A DNA stretch of 64,000 nt, taken from the NCBI GenBank assembly GCA_964596345.1, contig CAZQSZ010000002.1, forward strand, positions 806,001-870,000, given 5' to 3'. Origin of the DNA: CADEDV01 sp964596345. GTDB taxonomy: Bacteria; Bacteroidota; Bacteroidia; Chitinophagales; Chitinophagaceae. The position numbers were made by a program, and so were the translations under genes. How positions within the stretch are numbered: position 1 is the first letter of the stretch; every line of letters starts with the position of its first letter. Below the pieces are notes generated by a model. That model was given only the letters and a program-made list of their open reading frames with translations. It did not search any database and had not been told where the DNA came from. This document shows, one piece after another, positions 16,834-25,782 of this stretch.

Positions 16834-17775
16834 ATGGTAAAAGATAAAATATTAGTGATCGGTGCGTCCGGCCAGATCGGTGTGGAACTGACACTGGCAC
16901 TGCGAAAAATATATGGGAATGCCAATGTGATCGCTTCGGACCTGCGGGAACAAAACCCTTTGCTGGAAGGAACCGGCCCTTATGTATCACTGGATGTGAT
17001 GAACAAGGAGATGCTGCATGTGCAGGTGATCCGCCAGAATATTACACAGATCTATTTATTGGCAGCGATACTTTCTGCCACCGGCGAGAAGAATCCCGGC
17101 CTGGCCTGGAACCTGAATATGCAGGGCTTGCTGAATGTACTGGATATTGCAAGGGAAGAAAAATTGCATAAAGTGTACTGGCCATCATCTATTGCGGTCT
17201 TTGGTCCCACTTCCCCCAAACAAAATTGCCCGCAGCAAACCATTATTGAACCTACTACTGTATATGGTATCAGTAAATATGCCGGGGAATTCTGGTGTCA
17301 TTATTTTCATAACCGGTTTGGTGTGGATGTGAGGAGCCTTCGTTACCCCGGTCTCATCTCGTATAAATCAGCACCCGGTGGCGGCACCACCGATTATTCA
17401 GTCGAGATTTTTCATGAAGCACTGGAGGAAAAAAAATATGAATGTTTCCTGAAGGAAGATACGTATCTGCCGATGATGTATATGCCCGATGCCATCAGGG
17501 CTACTATTGAACTGATGGAAGCTCCGGCGAAGAAGATATCGATCCGCACTTCGTATAATGTTTCCGGAATGAGTTTTTCCCCCAAAGAAATTGCGGCAGA
17601 GATCAAAAAACACATTCCTGAATTTACCATCAGTTATAAACCGGATTACCGGCAGGCGATTGCCGACAGCTGGCCGCAGAGTATTGATGACTCTGTAGCG
17701 AATAAGGACTGGGGCTGGAAAGAAGAGTTTGATTTGGCAGCGATGACGAAAGATATGTTAGCCAATCTGAAATAA
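16834..17775 (+). CDS. L-threonine 3-dehydrogenase, SDR (UDP-galactose epimerase-like) type
   Basis: Oxidises L-threonine to 2-amino-3-oxobutyrate with NAD+. 313 residues, extended-SDR fold: LVIGASGQIGVELTLAL at the N-terminus, catalytic Ser in WPSSIAVFGP and YGISKYAGEFW with the YxxxK pair. The C-terminal region SLRYPGLISYKSAPGGGTTD and CFLKEDTYLPMMYMPDAIRA is characteristic of the epimerase-type threonine dehydrogenases known from Flavobacterium and of the metazoan enzyme. It is a single gene between repeats and the convergent acylphosphatase. Confidence 0.9.
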   Translation: MVKDKILVIGASGQIGVELTLALRKIYGNANVIASDLREQNPLLEGTGPYVSLDVMNKEMLHVQVIRQNITQIYLLAAILSATGEKNPGLAWNLNMQGLLNVLDIAREEKLHKVYWPSSIAVFGPTSPKQNCPQQTIIEPTTVYGISKYAGEFWCHYFHNRFGVDVRSLRYPGLISYKSAPGGGTTDYSVEIFHEALEEKKYECFLKEDTYLPMMYMPDAIRATIELMEAPAKKISIRTSYNVSGMSFSPKEIAAEIKKHIPEFTISYKPDYRQAIADSWPQSIDDSVANKDWGWKEEFDLAAMTKDMLANLK

Positions 17776-17785
17776 GCACCGGTCA

Positions 17786-18058
17786 CTATCTTATAATACT
17801 GAACCGGTCGAAGGATTGTAAAGACAGTTCCGAAATTTCAACACTTGTTACAACGGCTTTGGGCGGTCCTTGTTTGCACCAGTTTATTAATACTTCAATT
17901 TGTTCTTTTGTACCTGTGGCAATGATCTTTACCTGCCCGGTAAGAAGATTTTCAACAGTACCGGTAATGCCAATAGTTATTGCTTTCTCTTTGGTGCTTT
18001 GCCGGTAGAACACACCCTGCACTTTACCAGATACAATAATGGAATAAGTAACGAGCAT
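17786..18058 (-). CDS. acyP: Acylphosphatase
   Basis: Hydrolyses acyl phosphates. 90 residues, the standard size. The phosphate-binding loop GKVQGVFYRQST holds the catalytic Arg, and the catalytic Asn is in TGTVENLLTGQVKIIATG. Its start overlaps the stop of msrC by one base (18058), so the two are translationally coupled. Confidence 0.95.
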   Translation of the reverse strand: MLVTYSIIVSGKVQGVFYRQSTKEKAITIGITGTVENLLTGQVKIIATGTKEQIEVLINWCKQGPPKAVVTSVEISELSLQSFDRFSIIR

Positions 18059-18531
18059 CAGAAATTAATCAGGTTGACGATTTCTTCCAGGAATTGCTGA
18101 TCGGTTGAATCAAACTGGTCGTAGGCATCGCTGTCCACATCCAGAACCGCCACCACTTCCTGGTTGCGGATCACCGGTACCACAATCTCTGATTTAGATA
18201 AACTGCTGCAGGCAATATGTCCCGGGAATTTTTCTACATCCGGAACGATCAGTGTTTGCTGCTGTGCCCAGCTGCTGCCGCAAACACCCCGGCCTTTTTT
18301 AATGCGGGTGCAGGCAACCGGCCCCTGGAATGGCCCAAGAACCAGTTCATCATTTTTTACAAAATAAAACCCGACCCAGAACCAGCCGAATTGTTCCTTC
18401 AGTGCTGCGACTACATTGGCTGTATTGGCAACGAGATCATTTTCTCCTTCCAGTAATCCTTTGATCTGGGGTAACAGCGATTCGTATTGTTCGGCTTTAG
18501 AGCCTTTTGCTATTTGTAAATCTTCTGCCAT
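18058..18531 (-). CDS. msrC: Free methionine-(R)-sulfoxide reductase (GAF domain)
   Basis: Repairs free methionine-R-sulfoxide. A single GAF domain of 157 residues with the family's cysteines: GPVACTRIKKGRGVCGSSWA and FPGHIACSSLSKSEIVVPV, plus the LDVDSD and FDSTDQQFLEEIV C-terminal signature. It is first in a two-gene unit with acyP. Confidence 0.95.
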   Translation of the reverse strand: MAEDLQIAKGSKAEQYESLLPQIKGLLEGENDLVANTANVVAALKEQFGWFWVGFYFVKNDELVLGPFQGPVACTRIKKGRGVCGSSWAQQQTLIVPDVEKFPGHIACSSLSKSEIVVPVIRNQEVVAVLDVDSDAYDQFDSTDQQFLEEIVNLINF

Positions 18532-18535
18532 GGGG

Positions 18536-18543
18536 CAAAGGTA
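18536..18543 (-). promoter_or_regulatory. TAnnTTTG -7 element of msrC-acyP
   Basis: On the minus strand TACCTTTG, then CCCC and the msrC ATG. The four-base gap to the start codon again predicts a leaderless transcript. Confidence 0.55.
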
Positions 18544-18590
18544 AGGAGTCGGGAGTAGTTAGCGGGGAATCCGGAGTCTTGAGCTTGTCA
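18544..18590. repeat. GGAGTCGGGAGT word repeat (family B)
   Basis: AGGAGTCGGGAGTAGTTAGC then GGGGAATCCGGAGTCTTGAG. The same GGAGTC word pattern recurs inside trpG (33715-33749) and at 53456-53520. Confidence 0.55.
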
Positions 18591-18995
18591 GGGTTTCATG
18601 ACCTGGGTTATACTAAGTAGTAGTTTCTCTTTAAGATCAATGTTGTTTTCATAAACGATCTGCTGATCACTGATGCCGGAAAGGGTGGTGGAATGATCTG
18701 CTATTTTATTCCGCAGGTAGATAACAGGTTTGCCCTTCGCTTTGGCATACCCGGCTTCAATACCGATACCAATGGCTTTGTCAGATGTTTCAGCAATAAG
18801 GAGGTCGGCTGCATCCAGTTGCCGCATCGCTTCCTGCATCATTTCTTTTTCCTGCGAAACATTGAATTGAAATTGCTCCACAAAAACAAAAGGGCTGATC
18901 CCGGAAGCCAGTAATGCTTCTTTAATGGCAGCTAACTCTTCCGCCAGTTCTTTTCTTTTGCTATAGCTGATGGCGATATAGGCGGTTCTGCTCAT
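18588..18995 (-). CDS. Nucleoside 2-deoxyribosyltransferase-like protein
   Basis: 135 residues with a flavodoxin-like layout: TAYIAISYSKRK at the first strand, MRQLDAADLLIAETSDKAIG, then GIGIEAGYAKAKGKPVIYL. This D.l.aE.....G...E.GyA...gkPvi pattern is that of nucleoside 2-deoxyribosyltransferase and related YtoQ/DUF4406-like proteins, where the Glu in the EAGYA segment is the nucleophile. The substrate cannot be deduced. It overlaps the upstream pentapeptide gene by 4 bp (ATGA), so it is the second gene of that unit. Confidence 0.7.
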   Translation of the reverse strand: MSRTAYIAISYSKRKELAEELAAIKEALLASGISPFVFVEQFQFNVSQEKEMMQEAMRQLDAADLLIAETSDKAIGIGIEAGYAKAKGKPVIYLRNKIADHSTTLSGISDQQIVYENNIDLKEKLLLSITQVMKP

Positions 18996-19564
18996 ACGAT
19001 TTCAATATCATACTTATCCAGCAATCCCGCTATACCCGGAAACGAGAATTTTGCTTTTTTGATCTTATTGGCCCCCGGGTCAATGGAATAATTGAACGAA
19101 GTACTGAGATCTGCTTTGTCTAAAACGGTTTCCCGGAAAACAGCATGGGCAAGATCGCAACGGGTGAGGACCGCCTGGCTGAGATCGGCACCGGTAAAAT
19201 CAACTTCCTGCAGGATGCAATCTGTGAAATTCGTCTTCTTCATTTTTACCTGGTAAAAGGAAGAGAGGTTCAGGGTGCATTTTTCAAAACTCACTTCAAA
19301 GAGGAACGGATCGCAGTTATCAAAGTGTAAACCCAATAGTTTGCAGTTGAAGAATTGTACATCCCGCAACCCGGTTTTGGAAAATTTTGCATTACTGAAA
19401 TTGCAATCCGTAAATGTGCATCCCGTGAAAGAGATCTCTGCCAGGTTACTTTCTGCAAAATTGCAGTTGGAGAAGGTACAGTTGTCATAATCTCCTTTTG
19501 ATGGCGATTGAATGCTGTAATCTTCTTTTTCGAACTGTTGATCTTCTATATAATTCCTGTTCAT
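18992..19564 (-). CDS. Pentapeptide-repeat protein
   Basis: 190 residues, mostly A(D/N)LXX-type repeats (YDNCTFSNCNFAESNLAEIS, TGCTFTDCNFSNAKFSKTGL, VDFTGADLSQAVLTRCDLAH), predicted to form a right-handed quadrilateral beta-helix from about residue 25 to 160. No signal peptide. Such proteins include DNA-gyrase-protecting DNA mimics, but nothing here points to that role. A TATCTTCG element (one off the -7 consensus) lies upstream. Confidence 0.9.
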   Translation of the reverse strand: MNRNYIEDQQFEKEDYSIQSPSKGDYDNCTFSNCNFAESNLAEISFTGCTFTDCNFSNAKFSKTGLRDVQFFNCKLLGLHFDNCDPFLFEVSFEKCTLNLSSFYQVKMKKTNFTDCILQEVDFTGADLSQAVLTRCDLAHAVFRETVLDKADLSTSFNYSIDPGANKIKKAKFSFPGIAGLLDKYDIEIV

Positions 19565-19628
19565 CCGTAAAGAAAATAATTTTTCTCCGCCGAAGATAAA
19601 CAGAAAGCCTTTCCGGTAAACACTGTAA

Positions 19629-21719
19629 CTATAAACCTTTATTAAAGAAGATAACTCCCTCCACGGAATAACTGGTGGAGGAGAATTTATTTTTCAATCC
19701 TGCGGATGCCTTCACACCCCAGCCGCATTTGGAATCATAGATGAGATCTAATTTTTCCCCGAAACTGATCGGGCTGCCTTTTAACAGGTCTTCCGTATCT
19801 ACTCCCACACCGACAGAAAGTTCATAGCTGTTATCCGAAGGATGGAATTCAACACCGGCACCCACGGGCCCGATCTCTAGACCACCGGAAACATTCACCC
19901 CCATTTCCTGTTGTGACTGTACACCATTGGGCCCTTTGGTAAACGTATTGGAAGCTTCAATGCTCACCACATCATTGGGAGAGAAGGTGACTTTTGTTTT
20001 GATGGATTCCGTAGCTGCACATTTAGCCGGTTCCGGTGCCTTCGGGCCATCGCATTTGGGGGCAATGTCTCCATCTGTTCTTACAATAAATGCCTGGTAA
20101 TGCACCCGGCGGATCAGTTTATCATTCAGCGCCAGGTATTGATTCACGGTAATAAACGGAACTCCTTTTTCATCCATCTTCATTTTCATATGAAAAGGCC
20201 CCTTCATGGCCGCACCCGGACCATCCGGCGGAAGCGGTGACCAGGTTTTGATCTTTTGCCATTTACCAACATTCAGCAGGTCCAGTTCACCGGAAGGCAT
20301 CCCATTAATTTCAACATTACCTTCTTCATCAATGGTGCCGCTGAAACTCCAGTCCCTGATCTGGAAACCATCTTTGAGGTTGGTGGTAAAACCTCCCATC
20401 GTGCCGGCAACAGGAGCAGGGATCATACCCATGGCAGGGGCCGCAGCACCACCCTGGTACACATACAATACTTTTCCTGTACCACTTATATTACCCATGC
20501 GGGAAATATCCATCGAAAATTCTTTGGCGCAGGCCAGTGTTTGCAAATTGATATTGGTGCTGCCCAGGCCGGTGCCGAATTGTGTATTGGCATCCGCAGC
20601 TGTTTCACCAGATCTTGCACTGGCCACTTCGGCTTCATAATGCCCTTCCCATTGGGCCAGCTTTTCTTCTTTGGTTTGTGGCTTATTCGTTTTGGGCTTA
20701 TTGGTATTGGGTTTGGAGGATTTGACAGGAGTGGGACTTTTTGCAACGGATGCATTCTTTCCTTTGGCACCTTCCCGTCCTTCACCGGCATAACCACGGT
20801 CCCAGGCTTCTTCAAAACTTTTTTGTGCTTCTTCTTTCTTTCCTTTTTTTTCTTTGATCATACCGTCGGTATAACAATACAAGCCGTTCTCCGGGTCGAT
20901 CCGGCGGGCCACCCGGTTGGCAGAATCAGCTCTTGCCATATCATTGGTCTTGTAATAAGCAATGGCCAGGTTTCCAAATGGAGAAGCCAGGTTGGGGAAG
21001 GTCCTTGTCACTTCTTTCAGCAAAGCAATGGCATCTCCGTATTTATTATTGTCCATCAGCAGCAAGGCAAGATTGTTCAGGAAAAGACCATTGCCGGGTT
21101 GCAGTTGCGCTGCTTTGGCATAACCGTAGAGGGCATCGGGCCGCAGGTTTTTGAAATAGCAAACCATGGCATTGATATAATAGGCCTGTGCCATATTACC
21201 CTTTACTTTCTTTGCGGTGATCGCAGCATTTTTATCTACCTGTTCAAAATATTTAGCCTTGCTTTTTGCATCGGCCAGTGTTTGGGCAATGATCTGGGGT
21301 ACCGTACCCGTTACAGCTGTTGCTGATGCGGGTAATGTTCCTTCTTTCTGCCAGGTGGAAGAACCTTTTTCATTACTCAGCATTTTGAAAGGAAGGGTAA
21401 GCGTACCATCCACGTTGGTGAACGGTCCTGTTTGTTTGCCCTGTTCCATTTCTTTAAAGATGATCGTGATGTTATTACCGCTGATCTTATACGTACCATT
21501 ATCTTCCACGGTTTGTCCCGGCATGGCCGCTTTCAGTTTGAATGTGCCGGGGGCAAAGGTCAGCGAGATCACCGCCTGGTTTTTGGGTGATTTCCCATCA
21601 CTGTCTTTCACCAGCGTATATTTTCCCTGCAGGGTTTGGGCATTGCTCATCAAACAGGTGGCTACCAATACGAAGACAAGGAGCGGCTTCAGGGCAGGGC
21701 ATACGATTCCTTTTTGCAT
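19629..21719 (-). CDS. Large secreted TPR protein, function unknown
   Basis: 696 residues. A signal peptide near the N-terminus (LLVFVLVATCLMSNAQ) precedes a lipocalin-like beta region (LQGKYTLVKDSDGKSPKNQ ... YKISGNNITIIF, about 28-125). TPR-like repeats follow (AYYINAMVCYFKNLRPDALY, LLLMDNNKYGDAIALLKEV, NLAIAYYKTNDMARADSANR; about 170-305). Next is a Pro/Thr/Lys-rich linker (TPVKSSKPNTNKPKTNKPQT), then a C-terminal beta-rich half with a GVGVEFHPSDNSYELSVGVG-like stretch suggestive of membrane-facing beta structure. Composition is like the chromosome. It probably acts in the periplasm or outer membrane. Confidence 0.8.
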   Translation of the reverse strand: MQKGIVCPALKPLLVFVLVATCLMSNAQTLQGKYTLVKDSDGKSPKNQAVISLTFAPGTFKLKAAMPGQTVEDNGTYKISGNNITIIFKEMEQGKQTGPFTNVDGTLTLPFKMLSNEKGSSTWQKEGTLPASATAVTGTVPQIIAQTLADAKSKAKYFEQVDKNAAITAKKVKGNMAQAYYINAMVCYFKNLRPDALYGYAKAAQLQPGNGLFLNNLALLLMDNNKYGDAIALLKEVTRTFPNLASPFGNLAIAYYKTNDMARADSANRVARRIDPENGLYCYTDGMIKEKKGKKEEAQKSFEEAWDRGYAGEGREGAKGKNASVAKSPTPVKSSKPNTNKPKTNKPQTKEEKLAQWEGHYEAEVASARSGETAADANTQFGTGLGSTNINLQTLACAKEFSMDISRMGNISGTGKVLYVYQGGAAAPAMGMIPAPVAGTMGGFTTNLKDGFQIRDWSFSGTIDEEGNVEINGMPSGELDLLNVGKWQKIKTWSPLPPDGPGAAMKGPFHMKMKMDEKGVPFITVNQYLALNDKLIRRVHYQAFIVRTDGDIAPKCDGPKAPEPAKCAATESIKTKVTFSPNDVVSIEASNTFTKGPNGVQSQQEMGVNVSGGLEIGPVGAGVEFHPSDNSYELSVGVGVDTEDLLKGSPISFGEKLDLIYDSKCGWGVKASAGLKNKFSSTSYSVEGVIFFNKGL

Positions 21720-21927
21720 AACAGGTTTTTTGCGGTTACTGAGTGTCCGTAAAGGTAAAATTGCGGCGGGGTTGTTTATATCCCTCTTTTGGGGGAATTA
21801 AGGGATTTTATGCTTTGCCTGTGGTTTATATTCGGGCGGTGCGGGGCTGAACTCTAGCATGCATTGACAACGGCGTATAATTGAATTTTTGCTTGGTTTT
21901 TTACTCAGTTCATGTTTGCAGCTGTTA
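21720..21927. other. Left edge of AT-rich accessory island
   Basis: This gap holds the probable promoter of the secreted TPR gene (minus-strand TACCTTTA near 21750). From about 21850, composition switches to the AT-rich type of the following genes. The minus-strand words ATACGCCGTTGTCAATGC just after the nuclease gene resemble ACGCCGTTGCTGG at 25741-25753, so this may be the last palindromic spacer of the array. Confidence 0.4.
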
Positions 21928-22983
21928 TTATTCTATTTCTACGTTCAAATAATCAAATTCAAGTTTTAAGTTATATTTCAAGAAGTTAATATATTTCTTG
22001 TCATTTTCGGTTGTCGGATATTGTCCAACCACAATATGTTTTTTCGGTCTTTTGTCAGTGTCGTTTAAAGAATAAAGTAATATTTGTCCTAATGCTTCTT
22101 TAATACATTCAGAAGCATATGATGATGATTTTACTTCATAAAAGTTTATAAAACTCGGCTGAATTAATTTTATGTCAACATAATTTTCTTCAAGAACTAC
22201 GTTATCTTTTCCATATTTTTTTGAAAGTATTTCTACTAATGCTTCTTGAATTTTATTGTGTTTTTGTTCAGCAATATATGAACGTGTCACGGTTCTAGTT
22301 TGTGGAGTAGTATTTCTTCCATTTGTTGCTTGTCTTGTTGTGCGTCTTTGTCTTTTTCTTCCTTTTGTTCCAACAATTTCTTTTTTATCTTCATTGTCGC
22401 CAAATTGGTCAAAAAGTTGCCACATAAAAGCGTACACATCTAAATGTGCAGGTTTATTTTGCATCATCACATTTTGAATTTCTGAAATTCTTGTATGTCG
22501 GTCTGTATTTAAACCAAAATGGTTAGCAATTTTGAATAAAACGTCTCGTTTATAGATGGGTATTAGTCTTTCGTTTGAGTATAAATATGCAACTTTCCAC
22601 TTAAACAAATCGGGTAAAAGTATATTGTCGATTTCTGAAAATTTTCCAATTTCCGAAAGTTTTATGATTTTAATTATGTCATTTTTAGTATTCTCAAAAG
22701 CTGTTTTTCTACTGTCTCCATAACCTTGTAACCAAGAATATTGATTGTCATTTTTGTAATTTTTCGGCTTTTTGGTTGGGTCTTTTCGCTCATAAATTCC
22801 AAACTTTATAGATGTCAAACCTTTTATACTACCCAACATTCTTGTTTTTGTCTCAACCCATTGACAAAATGTGTCTTTGTTCCCAAGTCCAACATATTCT
22901 TGTAATGTTAGATTTTGAACATTTTCAATTGTCCATCTATTTAAAAATTTGTCAAGAAGTTCTTTTAATTCGTCTATTGTCAT
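21928..22983 (-). CDS. PD-(D/E)XK nuclease with McrB-like N-terminal domain
   Basis: 351 residues in two parts joined by a basic low-complexity linker (about 205-235, KGRKRQRRTTRQ). The N-terminal part (LGNKDTFCQWVETKTRMLGS IKG... FGIYERKD, FKWKVAYLY) resembles the N-terminal recognition region of some McrB-type restriction ATPases, from recollection. The C-terminal part has a nuclease core: helix with E247, D270 in YVDIKLI, E283-x-K285 in FYEVKSS, and Q300 in EALGQILLY. A role in restriction or other defence is inferred. Codon use is much more AT-rich than the flanking genes, and the gene is last in a same-strand run with AbiH-like and PIN proteins. Confidence 0.72.
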   Translation of the reverse strand: MTIDELKELLDKFLNRWTIENVQNLTLQEYVGLGNKDTFCQWVETKTRMLGSIKGLTSIKFGIYERKDPTKKPKNYKNDNQYSWLQGYGDSRKTAFENTKNDIIKIIKLSEIGKFSEIDNILLPDLFKWKVAYLYSNERLIPIYKRDVLFKIANHFGLNTDRHTRISEIQNVMMQNKPAHLDVYAFMWQLFDQFGDNEDKKEIVGTKGRKRQRRTTRQATNGRNTTPQTRTVTRSYIAEQKHNKIQEALVEILSKKYGKDNVVLEENYVDIKLIQPSFINFYEVKSSSYASECIKEALGQILLYSLNDTDKRPKKHIVVGQYPTTENDKKYINFLKYNLKLEFDYLNVEIE

Positions 22984-23163
22984 TGTTTGTCGGTGTCGGT
23001 TTTATAATAGCTGCTAACGTTCGAGGCTTGCCGCAGGGCTGGAATAGTTGCTGTGTTAGCCCGGCAACTGAAGCCGATTGAAAGACTGATGATGAAGTTA
23101 ATAACTAAAAGTCAAATAAAATTCGGTCAAGCCCGATATTAGTTGATGGTAGCTGCTGGCATT
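22984..23163. repeat. Palindromic spacer of the island (attC-like, copy 1)
   Basis: In gene direction (minus strand) it contains GGCTAACACAGCAAC ... TTCCAGCCCTGCGGCAAGCC then TCGAACGTTAGCAGC: outer ends GCTAAC/GTTAGC are complementary and the inner TTCCAGCCCTGC/GCAAGCCTCGAA is an imperfect palindrome. It is far more GC-rich than the genes on either side. The end CGTTAGC(A/T)GC is shared with the next spacer. Confidence 0.5.
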
Positions 23164-24468
23164 TTATGATAACGGGTCGCAGTATTTTTTATTAACAACT
23201 TTGTCTCTCATATTTGTTTTACTATTGAAATTTCTGGAAATGTTCCTAACAATATCACTATAGTTGTCACTTCCGTTTTCCATACGATAATAAAATGGCT
23301 TTATTGATGAGCAATTTTTGTGCTCAAAAAGTGTGTTTAATAATGTTCTATCAGATATGCCACAAGAGTGACCGAAAATAAAAATTTGATAATCCCCATT
23401 GTTCAAAAACTCAAGTAATCTCTTGTAATTATCAGTTTCTAAATATTTGATTGACTTGATATTTTCTAGATACATATTGTCGTTCAAATTTTCAATTAAT
23501 TTGTAATCTTCATCAATTTCATCACCAAATCCGAATATAACGTCGTTGTTATCATGTTTGTTTGTTGTTCCATGAATATGGATATATTGTTTTACTAGTG
23601 TCTTTCTTGAATCAAAAGGATTAAATTGATTTTGATTGGAATAGATGTTTTCAGTAAAAGTATAATTGAAATTTAGAAACAAAATTTCTTCAGGCATTAA
23701 TTCAAAATAATTTTCGGCATATTCTGACATAAGCAACTTTCTAATATCCTTTAAAGATGCGTCTATCCCAATTCTTGAGATTATTTTTTTATTTTCTGCA
23801 TTTAGTTCAGAAATAGTAATTGATTCATCTCTCAGAGTTTTTATGTCTTTATGTAGTTTTTGAAATTCAATTTCAGCTTTCTTGTTTATCAATGTTTCAG
23901 TAAAATCCCTCAGCTTAAATGGCGAATAAATTTTAGTTCCAATGTTGTGCTTCAATTTTAAATCGTTATCACGACTTCCAAAATCAGCGATAAATCTTTC
24001 TTCAACTTCGCTTAAATATAGCTCAAGTAAATTTTTTATTTGATTTAGGTCTTTATTTAATGCTTCTATTGTATAATTATAGAATACGTTTTTAAAAGAA
24101 TCTTTCAATAAGGCATAGTATTCATTTTCGATATCCACCCAATTCCTTTCTTTTTGTTTTTTAGTTAATATTTCTAAAAATCTATTTTTAAAAACCAGTT
24201 CAAGGCCCATTTCTTTTAAAACCTTAACTAAATCATCGTAACAGTTTCCTTTAACCCAATCTCCAGCATAATAAGGACCGCCTGGAACGTTTTCAATTTT
24301 AATTTCCCTGGTTTCGAACGTTTTTAGATAAGTTGTTATGTTTCCATTAACTTCATTTCGCAATTTCAGAATTATTTTTTCCCAGTAGTCATTTATAAAG
24401 TGATTATAGCTAGTTTTAATATTATGAGCTAAATCAAATCCATTTCCAATAAGTATAATTCTATTCAT
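23164..24468 (-). CDS. AbiH-family phage abortive-infection-like protein
   Basis: 434 residues. The N-terminus MNRIILIGNGFDLAHNIKTS followed by YNHF is the hallmark of AbiH (a glycine-rich, nucleotide-binding-like loop). The C-terminal FIFGHSCGISDRTLLNTLF segment matches the conserved end of the family. AbiH was first described as a lactococcal plasmid phage-resistance gene; the mechanism is not established. It is very AT-rich and lies between palindromic spacers, with nuclease-like genes either side. Confidence 0.85.
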   Translation of the reverse strand: MNRIILIGNGFDLAHNIKTSYNHFINDYWEKIILKLRNEVNGNITTYLKTFETREIKIENVPGGPYYAGDWVKGNCYDDLVKVLKEMGLELVFKNRFLEILTKKQKERNWVDIENEYYALLKDSFKNVFYNYTIEALNKDLNQIKNLLELYLSEVEERFIADFGSRDNDLKLKHNIGTKIYSPFKLRDFTETLINKKAEIEFQKLHKDIKTLRDESITISELNAENKKIISRIGIDASLKDIRKLLMSEYAENYFELMPEEILFLNFNYTFTENIYSNQNQFNPFDSRKTLVKQYIHIHGTTNKHDNNDVIFGFGDEIDEDYKLIENLNDNMYLENIKSIKYLETDNYKRLLEFLNNGDYQIFIFGHSCGISDRTLLNTLFEHKNCSSIKPFYYRMENGSDNYSDIVRNISRNFNSKTNMRDKVVNKKYCDPLS

Positions 24469-24586
24469 TTTAATTTATTCGCTGTATTTTTTGAAATGCT
24501 TGCAGCTAACGAGCAAGTATTTGCGAAGGCTCGGGAATAGACTTCCGTCCACCCAGCTTTTGCAAATCCCAATGTTGTACGTTTTT
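24469..24586. repeat. Palindromic spacer of the island (attC-like, copy 2)
   Basis: In gene direction: GTACAACATTGGGATTTGCA ... CCTTCGCAAATACTTGCTCG then TTAGCTGC. The halves ATTTGCAAAAGCTGGG and CCCGAGCCTTCGCAAAT are imperfect reverse complements, and the right end CGTTAGCTGC matches CGTTAGCAGC of copy 1. Confidence 0.5.
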
Positions 24587-25639
24587 TTACCAATGATCCC
24601 AATCTGATATTTCAGTTTCTATTACTTTGCCATTTTCTACGGTGATTGCAACATAAAGCTCTGCGTCCAAATATTTCACTATCGTTGAAGGGTGTCGTTC
24701 ATGATAATATTCATAGTCGCTATAATCCCAATGACGTACCCTTTCTTCTTTGTAATATTCAAACTCAATTTCAATCTCAGCAGCAACTGTCACGTTAACT
24801 ATGAGAGTATTGTCCACCATTTCATAAACAAATAAATCTTTGTCGTTGTTAGGATGAACACCTAATGCTCTGTAGTGTCCTGTGCATTCTTCTCCAGTTT
24901 CTTTTTGGAACCAAGAGGTAATGCTCGATTTCGTTCTTCCATTTATGTCGTCAAGAACCATATCGCTTATAGCATCATAGTCTAAGTTTTCAGCAAGCCA
25001 GTCATAATTAATGAAGTCGATTTTTACTGAATGGTTTTCTATAAAGTCTTTGACTGATTTAAAGAAATTAACTCTTATGCCAAGCTTGTCACATTCCTGT
25101 TGGAGAGATTCATGTAGAGTCGTTTTATCTTGATTTGTAAAATCGTCAGTATTGTTACTGATAAGTGTTATTTGTTTTTCATGACATTTGACTGTGTAAT
25201 CTCTTATTGTCAACCAAATTAAAGTATCTCTGAAACCTTGTCCTTTATCACCCGAAGGCTTTTGTCTAGCGATAGCTCGGCTTGCTATTTCGGGCAAATA
25301 GTCATTTTTGTATGGAAGGATGTGCCTGTCTTTTATTTTAAACTTACTTTTGATGAACTCCTTATATTTCTCAGTTTCGGCTTGAATATCAACCTCTCTT
25401 GGTTTAAAAGAAGTATCTTCTTCTGTAAGTGCCAAAGTAATATTATTGGCAGCTTTACTAAGGTCAGCTATTCTGTCTTTTAGAACTCTTGAGTAAAGCC
25501 CCGAAATTTCGTCATAGATAATTTGCGGCATTAAGAGGGCTGAACTTGTCTTATCTAAATAGTCAAGTAGTATATCAAAGTCTTTCGACCTTAAAAGAAT
25601 ATCTCCTCTAAAAATGTTTGAATCAAGTACTATATCCAT
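24587..25639 (-). CDS. PIN-domain protein (DUF4935 type)
   Basis: 350 residues. The N-terminal half has the acidic residues of a PIN nuclease: D6 in MDIVLDSNIFRGD, E44 in IYDEISG, D138 in GFRDTLIWLTIRDY and D165/D166 in ISNNTDDF. This layout fits the DUF4935 PIN subgroup. The C-terminal third is beta-rich and repetitive in Glu/Tyr (EIEIEFEYYKEERVRHWDYS) and may bind a partner or ligand. PIN proteins are ribonucleases, often toxins or RNA-decay enzymes; no antitoxin gene is next to it. It is AT-rich and part of the minus-strand island. Confidence 0.8.
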   Translation of the reverse strand: MDIVLDSNIFRGDILLRSKDFDILLDYLDKTSSALLMPQIIYDEISGLYSRVLKDRIADLSKAANNITLALTEEDTSFKPREVDIQAETEKYKEFIKSKFKIKDRHILPYKNDYLPEIASRAIARQKPSGDKGQGFRDTLIWLTIRDYTVKCHEKQITLISNNTDDFTNQDKTTLHESLQQECDKLGIRVNFFKSVKDFIENHSVKIDFINYDWLAENLDYDAISDMVLDDINGRTKSSITSWFQKETGEECTGHYRALGVHPNNDKDLFVYEMVDNTLIVNVTVAAEIEIEFEYYKEERVRHWDYSDYEYYHERHPSTIVKYLDAELYVAITVENGKVIETEISDWDHW

Positions 25640-25782
25640 AAAATAACTTACAGCGTGTGTATTAGCGAAACTACGAACTGTTTTATTTGACAGCTTTAAA
25701 AAATTGTCGGTTTGATTTTCAGCAGCTTCAACCAGTTTTTACGCCGTTGCTGGTGTTTCTCACCAGCAATACCAAAGTCGGA
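25640..25782. repeat. Palindromic spacer of the island (copy 3)
   Basis: Contains a perfect 9-bp hairpin (TTGCTGGTG, loop TTTCT, CACCAGCAA at 25747-25769). It also holds the block CGTGTGTATTAGCGAAACTA then CGAACTGTTTTATTTGA (25654-25690), of which all but a few bases recur in copy 4. Confidence 0.6.

Noticed and set aside
20256..21326. 356-codon plus-strand frame opposite the secreted TPR gene
   Set aside because: Long, but low-complexity in Phe/Gly/Ile and without motifs; the minus-strand frame has a signal peptide, TPRs and a promoter.
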